A DNA stretch of 64,000 nucleotides from the NCBI GenBank assembly GCA_013289855.1, contig JABCZD010000005.1, forward strand, positions 124,001-188,000. The letters are read 5' to 3'. Below, piece after piece: positions 38,414 to 46,008 of the stretch. Origin of the DNA: Acidobacteriota bacterium. GTDB lineage: Bacteria; Acidobacteriota; Terriglobia; Acidiferrales; UBA7541. The position numbers were made by a program, and so were the translations under genes. The notes beneath the pieces are model-generated. The model searched no databases. It was not told the origin of the DNA and was given only the letters and a program-made list of their open reading frames with translations. The stretch's first letter is position 1, and every line of letters starts with the position of its first letter.

Positions 38414-40552
38414 ATGAAAAGCTATCTCACCAAGGACATTCGCAATGTTGGCATTGTCGGCCACGGCGGCACCGGGAAGACGCAACTGGTGTCGTCGTTG
38501 CTGTATACCGCGGGGATGACACCGAAGTGGGGAAAAGTTTCGGAAGGCAACACCACCACGGATTGGGATGAAGAAGAGATCGCGCGAAAGATCTCCATTC
38601 AGACAGGATTAGCGTTCGCGGAGTGGCCGTGTACTTTGTGCGGGCCGGGGCCGGACAACAAAGTAAAGATTAATTTTCTGGATTTGCCGGGATATTCCAC
38701 GTTCATTACGGAGAGCAAGGCGTCGCTGATTGCCGCGGACTGCGCGTTGATCACCGTGGACGCGCACGTGGGCGCGCAGGTGACCACGGAAAAAGTTTGG
38801 GATTATTGCTGCGAGTACGACATTCCACGGGCCTTCGTGCTGACCTGGATGGATCGTGAGTTGGCCGATTTCGAGCGCGCCATGGAATCGCTGACCTCAG
38901 TGTTTGGCCGCACGGTGGTGGCGCTGCAATTGCCGATCGGTTCCGAGCGCGGATTCCGCGGGGTGATCGATTTAGTTTCCATGAAGGCGCATTTTTATAC
39001 TCCTGATGGTGACGGCAAGCCGAAGGTGGAAGAGATTCCCGATGCGCTGATCGACGAAGCCAAGGAAGCGCACGAAAAGATCGTGGAAATGGTGGCCGAA
39101 GGCGACGACGAAATGATGGAAGAGTTCTTTCGCGAAGGGACGATTCCAATTTGCGATTTAATTCCCGGCGTGCGCAAGGCGATCGTGGCGGAGAAAATTA
39201 TTCCCGTGCTGATGGTCTCTTCGTTGCACAATGTGGGCACGGCGAGTTTGCTGACGTTTATCGCGGATTGCTTTCCGCATCCCGACGAGCACGCGCAAGT
39301 GGGCTTTACGGATAAGCAAGGCAAGGGCGAGCGCGTCGAGCGCAAGTATGACGACGGGCAGCCGCTGTCGCTGTTCGTGTTCAAGACGCTGGCGGATCCT
39401 TTCGCGGGGCGCATCAATTATTTCAAGGTGAAAAGCGGCGTGCTGAAGAACGACGCGACGCTTGTGGATTACAACCGCGGAAGCGCCGAGAAGTTTCAGC
39501 ATCTGCAGGTGGCGCAAGGCAAAGTGTTCACCGAAGTTATCGAGTTGCATGCGGGAGATATCGGCGCGGTAGCAAAGCTAAAGGAGTGCGCGACCGGAGA
39601 AACCCTGGGCGACAAAAATTCGCCGATTTTTTATGAGCCGGCGCATCTTCCCGAGCCCTCGATTACCTTTGCGATCGAGCCGAAGACGAGGGCGGACGAG
39701 GACAAGATCGGCGTTTCCATTCACAAAATCCTGGAGGAAGATCCAGCGCTGCATTTTTCACGCGATCCGCAGACCAAAGAGTTTTTGCTGGCGGGAACCG
39801 GGCAGCAGCACATTGAAGTGGTGGTGGCCAAGCTGCACAAGCGCTATCACGTAGATCTGACGCTGAAGCCTCCCAAGGTGGCGTATCGCGAAACGATTCG
39901 CGGCAAAGCGGATGTGGAGGGCAAGCACAAGAAACAGTCTGGCGGTCACGGGCAGTATGGCGTGTGCCGCATCAAGATGGAACCGGCGGAGCGCGGGGCC
40001 GGGATTGAGTTTATCGACGATGTTTTCGGCGGCGCGATTCCGAAGAACTGGATTCCGTCGGTGGAGCGCGGAGTTCGCGAAGCGGCGGCACGCGGCTTCC
40101 TGGCGGGATTTCCCGTGGTGGATTTCCGCGTGAGCTTGTACGACGGGAAATATCACGATGTGGATTCCTCGGACATGGCGTTCCGTATCGCGGGTTCGCT
40201 GGCGTTCAAGGAAGCGATGAAGCTGGCGCGTCCGGCGCTTTTGGAGCCGATCATGCACGTGGAAGTGTATGCTCCGGATCATTATTCCGGCGATTTGATG
40301 GGGGACATCAGCGCGCGGCGCGGGCGCATCGCGGGCAGCGAAGCGCGGGCGCACAACGTGATCATCAAGGCGCAAGTGCCGTTCGCGGAGATGCTGACGT
40401 ATGCGAACGATTTGATTTCCAAGACGCAAGGGCGCGCGACGTACACGATGGAATTTTCGCATTACGATTACGTGCCCAAAGAAGTGGAAGACAAGATTGT
40501 GGCGGCGCACAAAGCGGCGCACGGCGAGCAGCTGGTGGAGGAAGAAGTTTAG
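38414..40552 (+). CDS. Divergent elongation factor G paralogue (EF-G2-like)
   Basis: 712 aa with the five-domain EF-G layout: GTPase, domain II, and domains III-V (QSGGHGQYGVCRIKMEP, and DISARRGRI in domain V). The GTPase motifs depart from canonical EF-G: G1 GHGGTGKT (residues 16-23) is kept, but G3 is D90-L-P-G-Y94 where DTPGH carries the catalytic His, and G4 is T144-W-M-D147 where NKxD gives guanine specificity. This fits the EF-G2/EF-G-like paralogues, whose role in elongation, recycling or regulation is unsettled. The usual rpsL-rpsG-tuf neighbours are absent, so a housekeeping fusA is expected elsewhere. The ATG follows a strong AGGAGG. Confidence 0.93.
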   Translation: MKSYLTKDIRNVGIVGHGGTGKTQLVSSLLYTAGMTPKWGKVSEGNTTTDWDEEEIARKISIQTGLAFAEWPCTLCGPGPDNKVKINFLDLPGYSTFITESKASLIAADCALITVDAHVGAQVTTEKVWDYCCEYDIPRAFVLTWMDRELADFERAMESLTSVFGRTVVALQLPIGSERGFRGVIDLVSMKAHFYTPDGDGKPKVEEIPDALIDEAKEAHEKIVEMVAEGDDEMMEEFFREGTIPICDLIPGVRKAIVAEKIIPVLMVSSLHNVGTASLLTFIADCFPHPDEHAQVGFTDKQGKGERVERKYDDGQPLSLFVFKTLADPFAGRINYFKVKSGVLKNDATLVDYNRGSAEKFQHLQVAQGKVFTEVIELHAGDIGAVAKLKECATGETLGDKNSPIFYEPAHLPEPSITFAIEPKTRADEDKIGVSIHKILEEDPALHFSRDPQTKEFLLAGTGQQHIEVVVAKLHKRYHVDLTLKPPKVAYRETIRGKADVEGKHKKQSGGHGQYGVCRIKMEPAERGAGIEFIDDVFGGAIPKNWIPSVERGVREAAARGFLAGFPVVDFRVSLYDGKYHDVDSSDMAFRIAGSLAFKEAMKLARPALLEPIMHVEVYAPDHYSGDLMGDISARRGRIAGSEARAHNVIIKAQVPFAEMLTYANDLISKTQGRATYTMEFSHYDYVPKEVEDKIVAAHKAAHGEQLVEEEV

Positions 40553-41298
40553 TGCTTTGGGTTTGATTCTTCCGCGTCGGCCCAGCGGAAGTTTGCGGAA
40601 TAGTCGAGTACGGTCCAGCTGTGGACGCCCGCGGACAATCGCCGAAGTATGTAAACGAAACGACGGCTTGTTGCGCGTTCTTCGTACGCTTGAAAGAGGC
40701 GGTAATAGACTCCCTGAAACCGGACGATTTTTGGCGGATCCCATCCTTCTTTGGGCTTGAGAGAACGAATCTCGAGAATCTCGCCTTCCGCATCCGTTCG
40801 CATCAGCAACAAGTCAGACTCGAGGCTGTCGTTCGCTTGCGAAGGTGATGTGGTTCGGCGCGACGAGAGAAACGAGTAGCTGCGTTCAAAGAGATACAAC
40901 GGAAGAATTCCCAATACCGTCCCGCTGATACCCGCGGCTAGAAAGCGTACGACTCCCTCGAAACCGCAATAAAAGATGAACCATGTTAGTGGGTGAAAGA
41001 GAAGCAGAAGCAGCGCCGCAAAGCCTTCGGTGCCGGGAGGAATTGCCGCCTGCGGATGCGCCTCGGCGGTTGAGAAGATGACGGCTTGGGCCCAATGGGT
41101 AACGGAATAAGAATACCATCCGACCAGTGCGACTAGAGCAGTGACCGATTCGACGATGCCAGACACTACACCCGCGAGCTTCCATTCAGCGGACGTCAAC
41201 GTGAATCTCTCACGCCATCGTTTTGGGAAGAGCGCGAAAGCCGGGGCGGCAAGAAGAGTCAGCACGGATTCATCACCAGCGAGTTCCTCCCGCGGCAA
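40549..41298 (-). CDS. Hypothetical membrane protein
   Basis: 249 aa with about three hydrophobic segments: around residues 42-65 (GVVSGIVESVTALVALVGWYS), 93-115 (GFAALLLLLFHPLTWFIFYC) and 118-140 (VVRFLAAGISGTVLGILPLYL). The C-terminal 100 residues look cytosolic, mixed beta, with Trp/Tyr-rich strands (FQGVYYRLFQAYEE, RRFVYILRRL). No family was recognised. The last 4 bp overlap the 3' end of the EF-G paralogue on the other strand. Similar proteins with an N-terminal membrane region and C-terminal soluble domain are frequent in Acidobacteriota (general impression). Confidence 0.7.
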   Translation of the reverse strand: MPREELAGDESVLTLLAAPAFALFPKRWRERFTLTSAEWKLAGVVSGIVESVTALVALVGWYSYSVTHWAQAVIFSTAEAHPQAAIPPGTEGFAALLLLLFHPLTWFIFYCGFEGVVRFLAAGISGTVLGILPLYLFERSYSFLSSRRTTSPSQANDSLESDLLLMRTDAEGEILEIRSLKPKEGWDPPKIVRFQGVYYRLFQAYEERATSRRFVYILRRLSAGVHSWTVLDYSANFRWADAEESNPKH

Positions 41299-41380
41299 AG
41301 AAATACTATGCGCCGAACGGGGTGGACGCGACTACACCGAAGACTAAGGCTCAGGTAGCCGGGTGCGTGGTCGTCGTCTG

Positions 41381-41411
41381 GTAGGAAGGGCACGGCATGC
41401 CGTGCCCCTAC
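41381..41411. repeat. REP-like palindrome with GTAG/CTAC borders
   Basis: A 20-bp perfect palindrome (GGGCACGGCA followed by its reverse complement, 41388-41407) flanked by GTAG at 41381-41384 and CTAC at 41408-41411. The GTAG tetranucleotide beside a GC-rich hairpin is the layout of REP elements mobilised by RAYT transposases. No RAYT gene lies in the window. Confidence 0.6.
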
Positions 41412-41445
41412 GGCGCTGGTGACTAGCGGGCTAGGGGAATTGCGA

Positions 41446-41494
41446 AAGGATGTGAAAACAAAGGAACTTAAAGTACCTGTGTTTTCACATCCTT
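41446..41494. repeat. Long intergenic inverted repeat (15-bp perfect stem)
   Basis: AAGGATGTGAAAACA (41446-41460) and its exact reverse complement (41480-41494) enclose 19 nt that can extend the hairpin by a further imperfect GGAACTT/AAGTACC pairing. It lies 56 bp from the end of the low-complexity gene (minus strand) and could terminate its transcript, though no T-tract follows the stem. Confidence 0.65.
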
Positions 41495-41549
41495 CTGCAG
41501 GTGATCATTCTGCTGGGTTTAGCCGCGTATTTTGTTACACAGGTAGTTA

Positions 41550-42641
41550 CTATGACGGGTACACATTTTCTCGGGGATCTGGATGAGGGTGTGACTTGGT
41601 TGCGCCGGATTGATGTGTCCCCATTGCGGTGCGGAGGCGGGCCAGGGCGGCCTCGATTTGTTGTTGCGACGGGAGATGGGTGCGGGGTTCGAGGGTCCTG
41701 GGAGGCGGCGCTGGTGGAGTTGTCGTTGAGGGGGCTGGCGCTGAGCCGTACTTGGCGGCGATTTGCGGCCAGTCGCCCGCGGTATCGCGTTCTGAGTTGC
41801 GTGGCGGGTCGACTGCCGGGCTGATTTGCGGTTTGCCGGCGGAGTCGCTCGACGCATGGGCCGAGTTGGTCGAGCCGTCGCTTTCTGAATCGCTCTCCGC
41901 TTCGCGCTCCGAATTGCTCTGCGCGTTGGCTTCTGCGTTGTTCTCTGTGCCGTTGACTGAATCGCTCGCCGCAGTGCGGTCTGGGTTGCTGGCGACGCCG
42001 CTCTGCGAACTGCCTGTGACGCGCTTCGAGTTGTTCTCCGCGCCATTCTCTGCTTCTTTCTCCGCGCTGTTCTCGGCTCGAGTTTGTTGAGACTCGCCGG
42101 GCGGTTGAGCTGACGGGATTTGTGGATTGGTGGCGGCATCGGTGGCGGGGGTGCTGGCGGGATCGTCGGCGCGATCGTCCGTCGGGACGGGTTGGGGGGC
42201 GGTGGCGGCCGGTTCGGCGGGGGCCGGGTGGACGGCGGAGTTATTGGGGCGGGGGGTATTGAAGTTGTCGGCGATGGTTTGGCGCCAGGCGTAGATGCCA
42301 AAGGTGTCTTTGAATTCTTTTTCCGCGCCGGCCAGGGATTGCACGAGGTTCTGGGTTAGATAGGCGATGGTGGCGGCGGTGCGGACGGGGATGTGATTGT
42401 AGGCCACGGCGGTGATGGTTTTGGCAATGGCGGCGCTGAGGTCGCAGTGAGAGACGTAGCGGCCGGAGAGGTGGAAGGCGATGTCGCGAACGGCTTCGTC
42501 GGTGGCGCGCTCTTCGGCGTCTTTGCGGGCGTGGAAGGTGCAGAGGTAGGGGTGGCTGGTGAGCGGGATACGGCATTTGGAGCTGTTTTCGAAGGTGTAG
42601 GTACACACACGGGTGCGGTCCATGGCTAGTGCGGTGGGCAT
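41550..42641 (-). CDS. Cys/His-motif protein with long low-complexity Ser/Glu/Asn region
   Basis: 363 aa of unknown function. The N-terminus has a compact possible zinc site, C13-x9-C23-x10-C34-x2-H37 (RVCTYTFENSSKCR...YLCTFHARK). A helical region of about 90 residues follows (to about 125). Residues about 130-310 are strongly biased: Pro/Ala/Thr first, then blocks of Ser, Glu, Asn and Asp (e.g. SESDGSTNS), which suggests a disordered tether. The C-terminus has an Ala/Arg-rich helix (QIEAALARLRTAM). The ATG at 42639-42641 follows AGGAG. The N-terminal pattern resembles that of several acidobacterial hypothetical proteins, but no named family was identified. Confidence 0.72.
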   Translation of the reverse strand: MPTALAMDRTRVCTYTFENSSKCRIPLTSHPYLCTFHARKDAEERATDEAVRDIAFHLSGRYVSHCDLSAAIAKTITAVAYNHIPVRTAATIAYLTQNLVQSLAGAEKEFKDTFGIYAWRQTIADNFNTPRPNNSAVHPAPAEPAATAPQPVPTDDRADDPASTPATDAATNPQIPSAQPPGESQQTRAENSAEKEAENGAENNSKRVTGSSQSGVASNPDRTAASDSVNGTENNAEANAQSNSEREAESDSESDGSTNSAHASSDSAGKPQISPAVDPPRNSERDTAGDWPQIAAKYGSAPAPSTTTPPAPPPRTLEPRTHLPSQQQIEAALARLRTAMGTHQSGATKSHPHPDPRENVYPS

Positions 42642-43103
42642 GGGAATTCTCCTGAGTTGAGTTTAAGTTTGGATTTTTGGGGGATCTCGCCGCGGGCGAG
42701 ACGCGGTTCTGTACGGGCTTAGTGTATCAGTGGGGTACGTGTAGTCAATATCGATGAGGGACAGTTTTGGTACAGGTCGGTTGAGGACGGGACAGGAAAG
42801 ATCAGCATAACGCTGAGACACAGAGTGCGCAGAGGGGCGCGGAGAGAAAGAAGATAGGCGGGTCAAGAGAGGGAGTGGGTTAGGACGAAAAAGCGGCGTC
42901 GAGCCCTTCGCGCAAGCGCTCAGGGTAAACCGCCGCAGTCCAAAAAAGCGGGCGCCAAATTGGTGGTTGTTGCGGCGGAGGGGGAAGCGAATAATCTGCG
43001 CATTATGAAAAATACGCGGATTTTGCAGGGCGGTAAAAGAATGCGTGGCGGGAGATTGCACGACGGGAAATTACCCGGCGAGAAATTGCAGGGCGGGGCG
43101 GGG
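42642..43103. other. Divergent intergenic interval with a degenerate repeat
   Basis: 462 bp between two divergent genes. It contains ATAACGCTGAGACACAGAG at about 42808-42826, which resembles a second stretch near 44320. The frame of the plus-strand gene is open from 42960, but the first 48 codons are Gly/Arg/Lys-rich and unlike the enzyme family, so they are treated here as leader. Confidence 0.4.
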
Positions 43104-44270
43104 ATGCGATTGGGTTTGCAGACGCGGGCGGTGCATGCCGGGGAGCCGAACCGGCATGGCGTGGGCGGACCGGTGGCGACTAACGTTTGTCATAGCTCGA
43201 CGTTTACGTTTTCGTCGGTTGCGGAGATGAAGAAGTGGGCGGAGGGCAAGAGCAAGGCGTACATCTACACGCGGTATGGGAATCCGACGCTGGCGGTGGC
43301 GGAGAAAAAGATTGCGGCGCTGGAGGGGGCGGAGGCAGCGGTGGTGACGGCGTCGGGGATGGCGGCAATCTCCAGTGCGCTGCTTGGCGCTTTGAAGACC
43401 GGGGACGAGGTGATTTCCACCGCGGATCTTTATGGCGGGAGTTACCGGCTGATGCGCGATGTGTTTCCGGATATGGGAATCAAGGTGCATTTGGTAGGGA
43501 CGGATCTGGCGGGGATGGAGGAGCTGGTTAGCGCGAAAACAAAAGTGATTTATGTGGAGACGCCGACGAATCCCACGCTGCGGCTGGTGGATTTGCGGCG
43601 GGTGATAGCGTTCGCTAAGAAGCACAAGTTGGTGTCGATGATCGACAATACGTTTGCCACACCGCTGCAGCAGCAGCCGATCGCGATGGGTTTTGACATG
43701 GTGGTGCACAGCGCCACGAAGTATTTGGGCGGACATTCGGACATTATCGCGGGCGCGGCGGCGGGGAGTGCGGCGTGGATGAAGCGCGTGCAGCAGATGG
43801 TAATTTATCTGGGCGGGTCGATGGATCCGGGCGCGGCGTATCTGCTGATTCGCGGGATGAAGACGATTGGTTTGCGCATGGAGCGGCAGAGCGCGAATAC
43901 CCTGGCGGTGGCGCGCTATTTAGAGAAGCACCCGAAAGTGGCGCGCGTTTATTATCCGGGATTGCGCTCGCATCCGGATCATGTGCTGGCCAAGCGGCAG
44001 ATGAGCGGGTTTGGGGCCATGATGGCGTTTGATTTGAAGGGAGGATTGGCGGCGGCGCGACGCTTTTGCGAGCGGGTGCGGATTTTTTTGCTGGCGGCGA
44101 GTTTGGGCGGGGTGGAATCGCTGGTGATATTGCCGATTTATTCGTCGCACTACGATATGAGTATGAAGGAGTTGGCGCGGGTGGGGGTTTCGCCGGGGAC
44201 GGTGCGAATGTCCGTGGGGATTGAGGATGTGGGGGATTTGATTGGGGATTTGGAGTGGGCGTTGGGGTGA
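43104..44270 (+). CDS. PLP-dependent trans-sulfuration enzyme (cystathionine gamma-synthase/lyase type)
   Basis: 388 aa, fold-type-I Cys/Met-metabolism PLP enzyme. The PLP lysine is K206 in HSATKYLGGHSD. Other family blocks are TRAVHAGEPNRHGVGGPVATN at the N-terminus, YTRYGNPT, SGMAAISS (PLP phosphate), ETPTNPTLRLVDL, and the C-terminal SLGGVESL and RMSVGIEDVGDLI. It could be cystathionine gamma-synthase, gamma-lyase, O-acylhomoserine sulfhydrylase or methionine gamma-lyase; sequence reading alone does not decide. The ATG at 43104 was chosen because it gives the family length and has a purine-rich GGGG stretch just before it; ATG 43005 is an alternative. Confidence 0.9.
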   Translation: MRLGLQTRAVHAGEPNRHGVGGPVATNVCHSSTFTFSSVAEMKKWAEGKSKAYIYTRYGNPTLAVAEKKIAALEGAEAAVVTASGMAAISSALLGALKTGDEVISTADLYGGSYRLMRDVFPDMGIKVHLVGTDLAGMEELVSAKTKVIYVETPTNPTLRLVDLRRVIAFAKKHKLVSMIDNTFATPLQQQPIAMGFDMVVHSATKYLGGHSDIIAGAAAGSAAWMKRVQQMVIYLGGSMDPGAAYLLIRGMKTIGLRMERQSANTLAVARYLEKHPKVARVYYPGLRSHPDHVLAKRQMSGFGAMMAFDLKGGLAAARRFCERVRIFLLAASLGGVESLVILPIYSSHYDMSMKELARVGVSPGTVRMSVGIEDVGDLIGDLEWALG

Positions 44271-44366
44271 GTGGGGGTGCAAACGCAGGGCTAGAAATTA
44301 AGAATTAAAGATCATGAGGATAACGCTGAGATACCAGAGGAACACAGTAGGGTGGTGGGAATAAAG

Positions 44367-44394
44367 GCGACCGCCTCAGAAGGCGGCCGCTACA
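44367..44394. repeat. REP-like palindrome ending in CTAC
   Basis: GCGACCGCCT (44367-44376) pairs with AGGCGGCCGC (44381-44390), 9 of 10 positions, around a 4-nt loop, and the right arm runs into CTAC (GTAG on the other strand). It shares the GTAG border with the palindrome at 41381-41411, but not its stem sequence. Confidence 0.5.
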
Positions 44395-44403
44395 AATAAA
44401 AAA

Positions 44404-44432
44404 CGGGCGGGGCGCTTGAGGCGCACCGCCCG
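44404..44432 (-). terminator. Rho-independent terminator of the cold-shock gene
   Basis: CGGGCGG pairs with CCGCCCG (7 bp, extended by GCGC/GCGC inside) and on the minus strand the stem is followed by TTTTTTATTT. It lies about 20 bp after the cold-shock stop codon. The plus-strand side has ATTTTT, so it may also stop transcription from the enzyme gene. Confidence 0.85.
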
Positions 44433-44453
44433 AAATTTTTCCAGTCGAAGTGG

Positions 44454-44660
44454 TTACAGCGGCTGGACGTTCGACGCCTGCAAGCCCTTGGGGCCGCGGA
44501 CGACTTCGAATTCAACCGCTTGGCCATCGTTCAACGACTTATAGCCATCAGCCACAATCGCGGAGAAATGGACAAATACGTCCTCACCGCTCTGGCGCTG
44601 GATGAATCCAAAGCCCTTGCTGGCGTTAAACCACTTCACTGTTCCTTGTTCTTTGCTCAC
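44454..44660 (-). CDS. Cold-shock domain protein (CspA family)
   Basis: 68-aa single-stranded nucleic-acid-binding OB-fold protein. RNP1 (KGFGFIQ) and RNP2 (VFVHFSAI) are intact, in the standard frame [15 protein letters not shown]...DVFVHFSAI. Such proteins act as RNA chaperones or antiterminators. The GTG at 44660 ([11 protein letters not shown]) gives the usual short N-terminus; a TTG six codons earlier is possible. It sits alone between two terminators, with its own leader of about 80-100 nt. Confidence 0.95.
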   Translation of the reverse strand: MSKEQGTVKWFNASKGFGFIQRQSGEDVFVHFSAIVADGYKSLNDGQAVEFEVVRGPKGLQASNVQPL

Positions 44661-44738
44661 TGCTGTGTCTCTTTTCAAGATTTGAGCTATTTGGTGCTGC
44701 GGTACGTCTTGGCCGCGGTTTTAAGGCGGTACAAAACA

Positions 44739-44771
44739 AAAAGGCCGCAAGAGTTACCTTGCGGACCTTTT
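44739..44771 (-). terminator. Rho-independent terminator after the ArsR-SRPBCC pair
   Basis: On the minus strand, a stem of 13 bp with one bulge (AAAAGGTCCGCAAG with CTTGCGGCCTTTT) is followed by TTTTTGTTTT. It lies about 150 bp downstream of the SRPBCC stop codon and upstream of the cold-shock gene. Confidence 0.75.
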
Positions 44772-44918
44772 ACGAATTCCAAAGGCGATACAAGAGCAAC
44801 AAACGCAACAGAAAAGTACCACGATTTACGGTTTGTGGCAAGCAAAATCGTAAGGCATTGATGTCAAGGCAGTTACGCCTGGGTCGCAGAGGGTCTCCCC
44901 CAGGCCCCGGCGGCCAAA

Positions 44919-45404
44919 TCAGGGGCGCTGCTTGAGAAAGGTGGCCAGGACGTTGAAGCAGCCGGTCCAGCCGCCATCGTGTTCGTCTTGAGCGGCTTGT
45001 GAGAAGAAGCCTTGGTGTTTGAGGACGATCTCGGTGGCTGCTTCGCGGGCGAAGAAATCTACCGTGACGAGAGTTTCGGGCTCTTCGTGCATGGGCGAGG
45101 TGCTGCCGTCGGGAGCCTGCCTTAGCCAGCTCCAGGTGAAAATCAGGCGTTGCGGGGGCGTGACTTCTTTATAGACACCGCTGCCGATGTAGATCTGGCC
45201 GTTGGCGCTGTCGTGGATTTCCATCACGTAGCGGCCGCCGGTGCGAATGTCCAGCTCGCGATAGCTGACTTGATGGGTGGGGACGTCCTGGCACATCCAC
45301 TTGGTTAATTTTTGCGGGTCGGTCCAGGCGGCGAAGACTTTTTCACGCGTTGCGGGGAAGGTGCGGCGGAGTTCGAGGGTGAAGTCTTTTTGCGGGGTGG
45401 CCAT
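44919..45404 (-). CDS. SRPBCC (AHSA1-like) domain protein
   Basis: 161 aa, a START/Bet v1-like hydrophobic-pocket protein of the AHSA1 group. Typical marks are RTFPATREKVFAAWTDPQKLTKWM at the N-terminus, TGGRYVMEI, SGVYKEVTPPQRLIFTW and the C-terminal GWTGCFNVLATFL. Ligand unknown. It overlaps the ArsR-type gene upstream by 100 bp in another frame, and this ArsR/SRPBCC gene pairing is common in bacteria, where the repressor is thought to control the SRPBCC partner. ATG at 45402-45404. Confidence 0.92.
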   Translation of the reverse strand: MATPQKDFTLELRRTFPATREKVFAAWTDPQKLTKWMCQDVPTHQVSYRELDIRTGGRYVMEIHDSANGQIYIGSGVYKEVTPPQRLIFTWSWLRQAPDGSTSPMHEEPETLVTVDFFAREAATEIVLKHQGFFSQAAQDEHDGGWTGCFNVLATFLKQRP

Positions 45405-45796
45405 GATTTTTTCTCCTTGTTGCCGGTGATGGGATCGGTTGCATCAGCGGAGTCAGTTGGATCCACGGACAGAAATTTTGCCAGGTTGTCGAACTGGGTT
45501 TCCCAGAAGATGCGGTATTGCTCCATCCAAGCCACGGCGTCATGCATCGGTTGTGCGGCGAGGCGACAGCGATGGATGCGGCCGGTGATGCTGCGCTGGA
45601 GGAGGCCGGCGGATTCTAGCACGCGCAAGTGTTTGGAGACGGCGGGGAGGGACATGGCGAAAGGGGCGGCTAGGGAGGTCACGGTGGATTCGCCGCGTGC
45701 CAGGCGGGCAAGGATGGCGCGGCGGGTGGGGTCGGAGAGGGCCGCGAAGGTGGCGTCGAGGGAGGAGCTTTCGACCGGCTTGGGATAGTTAACCAT
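45305..45796 (-). CDS. ArsR-family winged-helix transcriptional regulator
   Basis: 163 aa. The winged-helix core is clear: LDATFAALSDPTRRAILARLARG, then VTSLAAPFAMSLPAVSKHLRVLESAGLLQR with the recognition helix, and a beta-wing (SITGRIHRCRL). No CxC metal site is present, so it is the non-metal 'ArsR partner of SRPBCC' type. The ATG at 45794-45796 starts at the expected place; the frame is open further upstream but that part is not ArsR-like. The last 33 codons, Lys/Pro/Ser-rich, overlap the SRPBCC start by 100 bp. Confidence 0.9.
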   Translation of the reverse strand: MVNYPKPVESSSLDATFAALSDPTRRAILARLARGESTVTSLAAPFAMSLPAVSKHLRVLESAGLLQRSITGRIHRCRLAAQPMHDAVAWMEQYRIFWETQFDNLAKFLSVDPTDSADATDPITGNKEKKSWPPRKKTSPSNSAAPSPQRVKKSSPPGPTRKN

Positions 45797-45901
45797 TCGG
45801 TTTAGTATTAATGGGAGGCGGGAAATTGTCAAGCGGGATCTGCGGCCCGTTGGTGGATATTTTTCGCGTGCCTGCGCGCCCGCTGCATGAAGAAAGAAAA
45901 G

Positions 45902-45923
45902 ACGCCAATCGGGAGATTGGCGT
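45902..45923. repeat. Intergenic hairpin, 9-bp perfect stem, GGGA loop
   Basis: ACGCCAATC and GATTGGCGT flank a GGGA tetraloop, in the interval between the divergent ArsR and transglycosylase genes. On the minus strand it is followed by CTTTTCTTTC, but no minus-strand gene lies directly upstream to terminate, so a dispersed palindromic element is as likely. Confidence 0.5.
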
Positions 45924-46008
45924 TCCCAGAAGAGGTGTGGTGTTTGCGACAACCCTGGGGTGGCGGAAAACATTGACCTGGGTCGTGGCGGGTACATACC
46001 ATGGTTGG

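Noticed and set aside
39758..40744. 328-codon frame antisense to the EF-G paralogue
   Set aside because: Arg/His-rich shadow; the sense strand is a clear EF-G.
42960..43103. N-terminal extension of the cystathionine gamma-synthase-type enzyme
   Set aside because: The 48 codons are Gly/Arg/Lys-rich and unlike the family; the ATG at 43104 gives the normal N-terminus.
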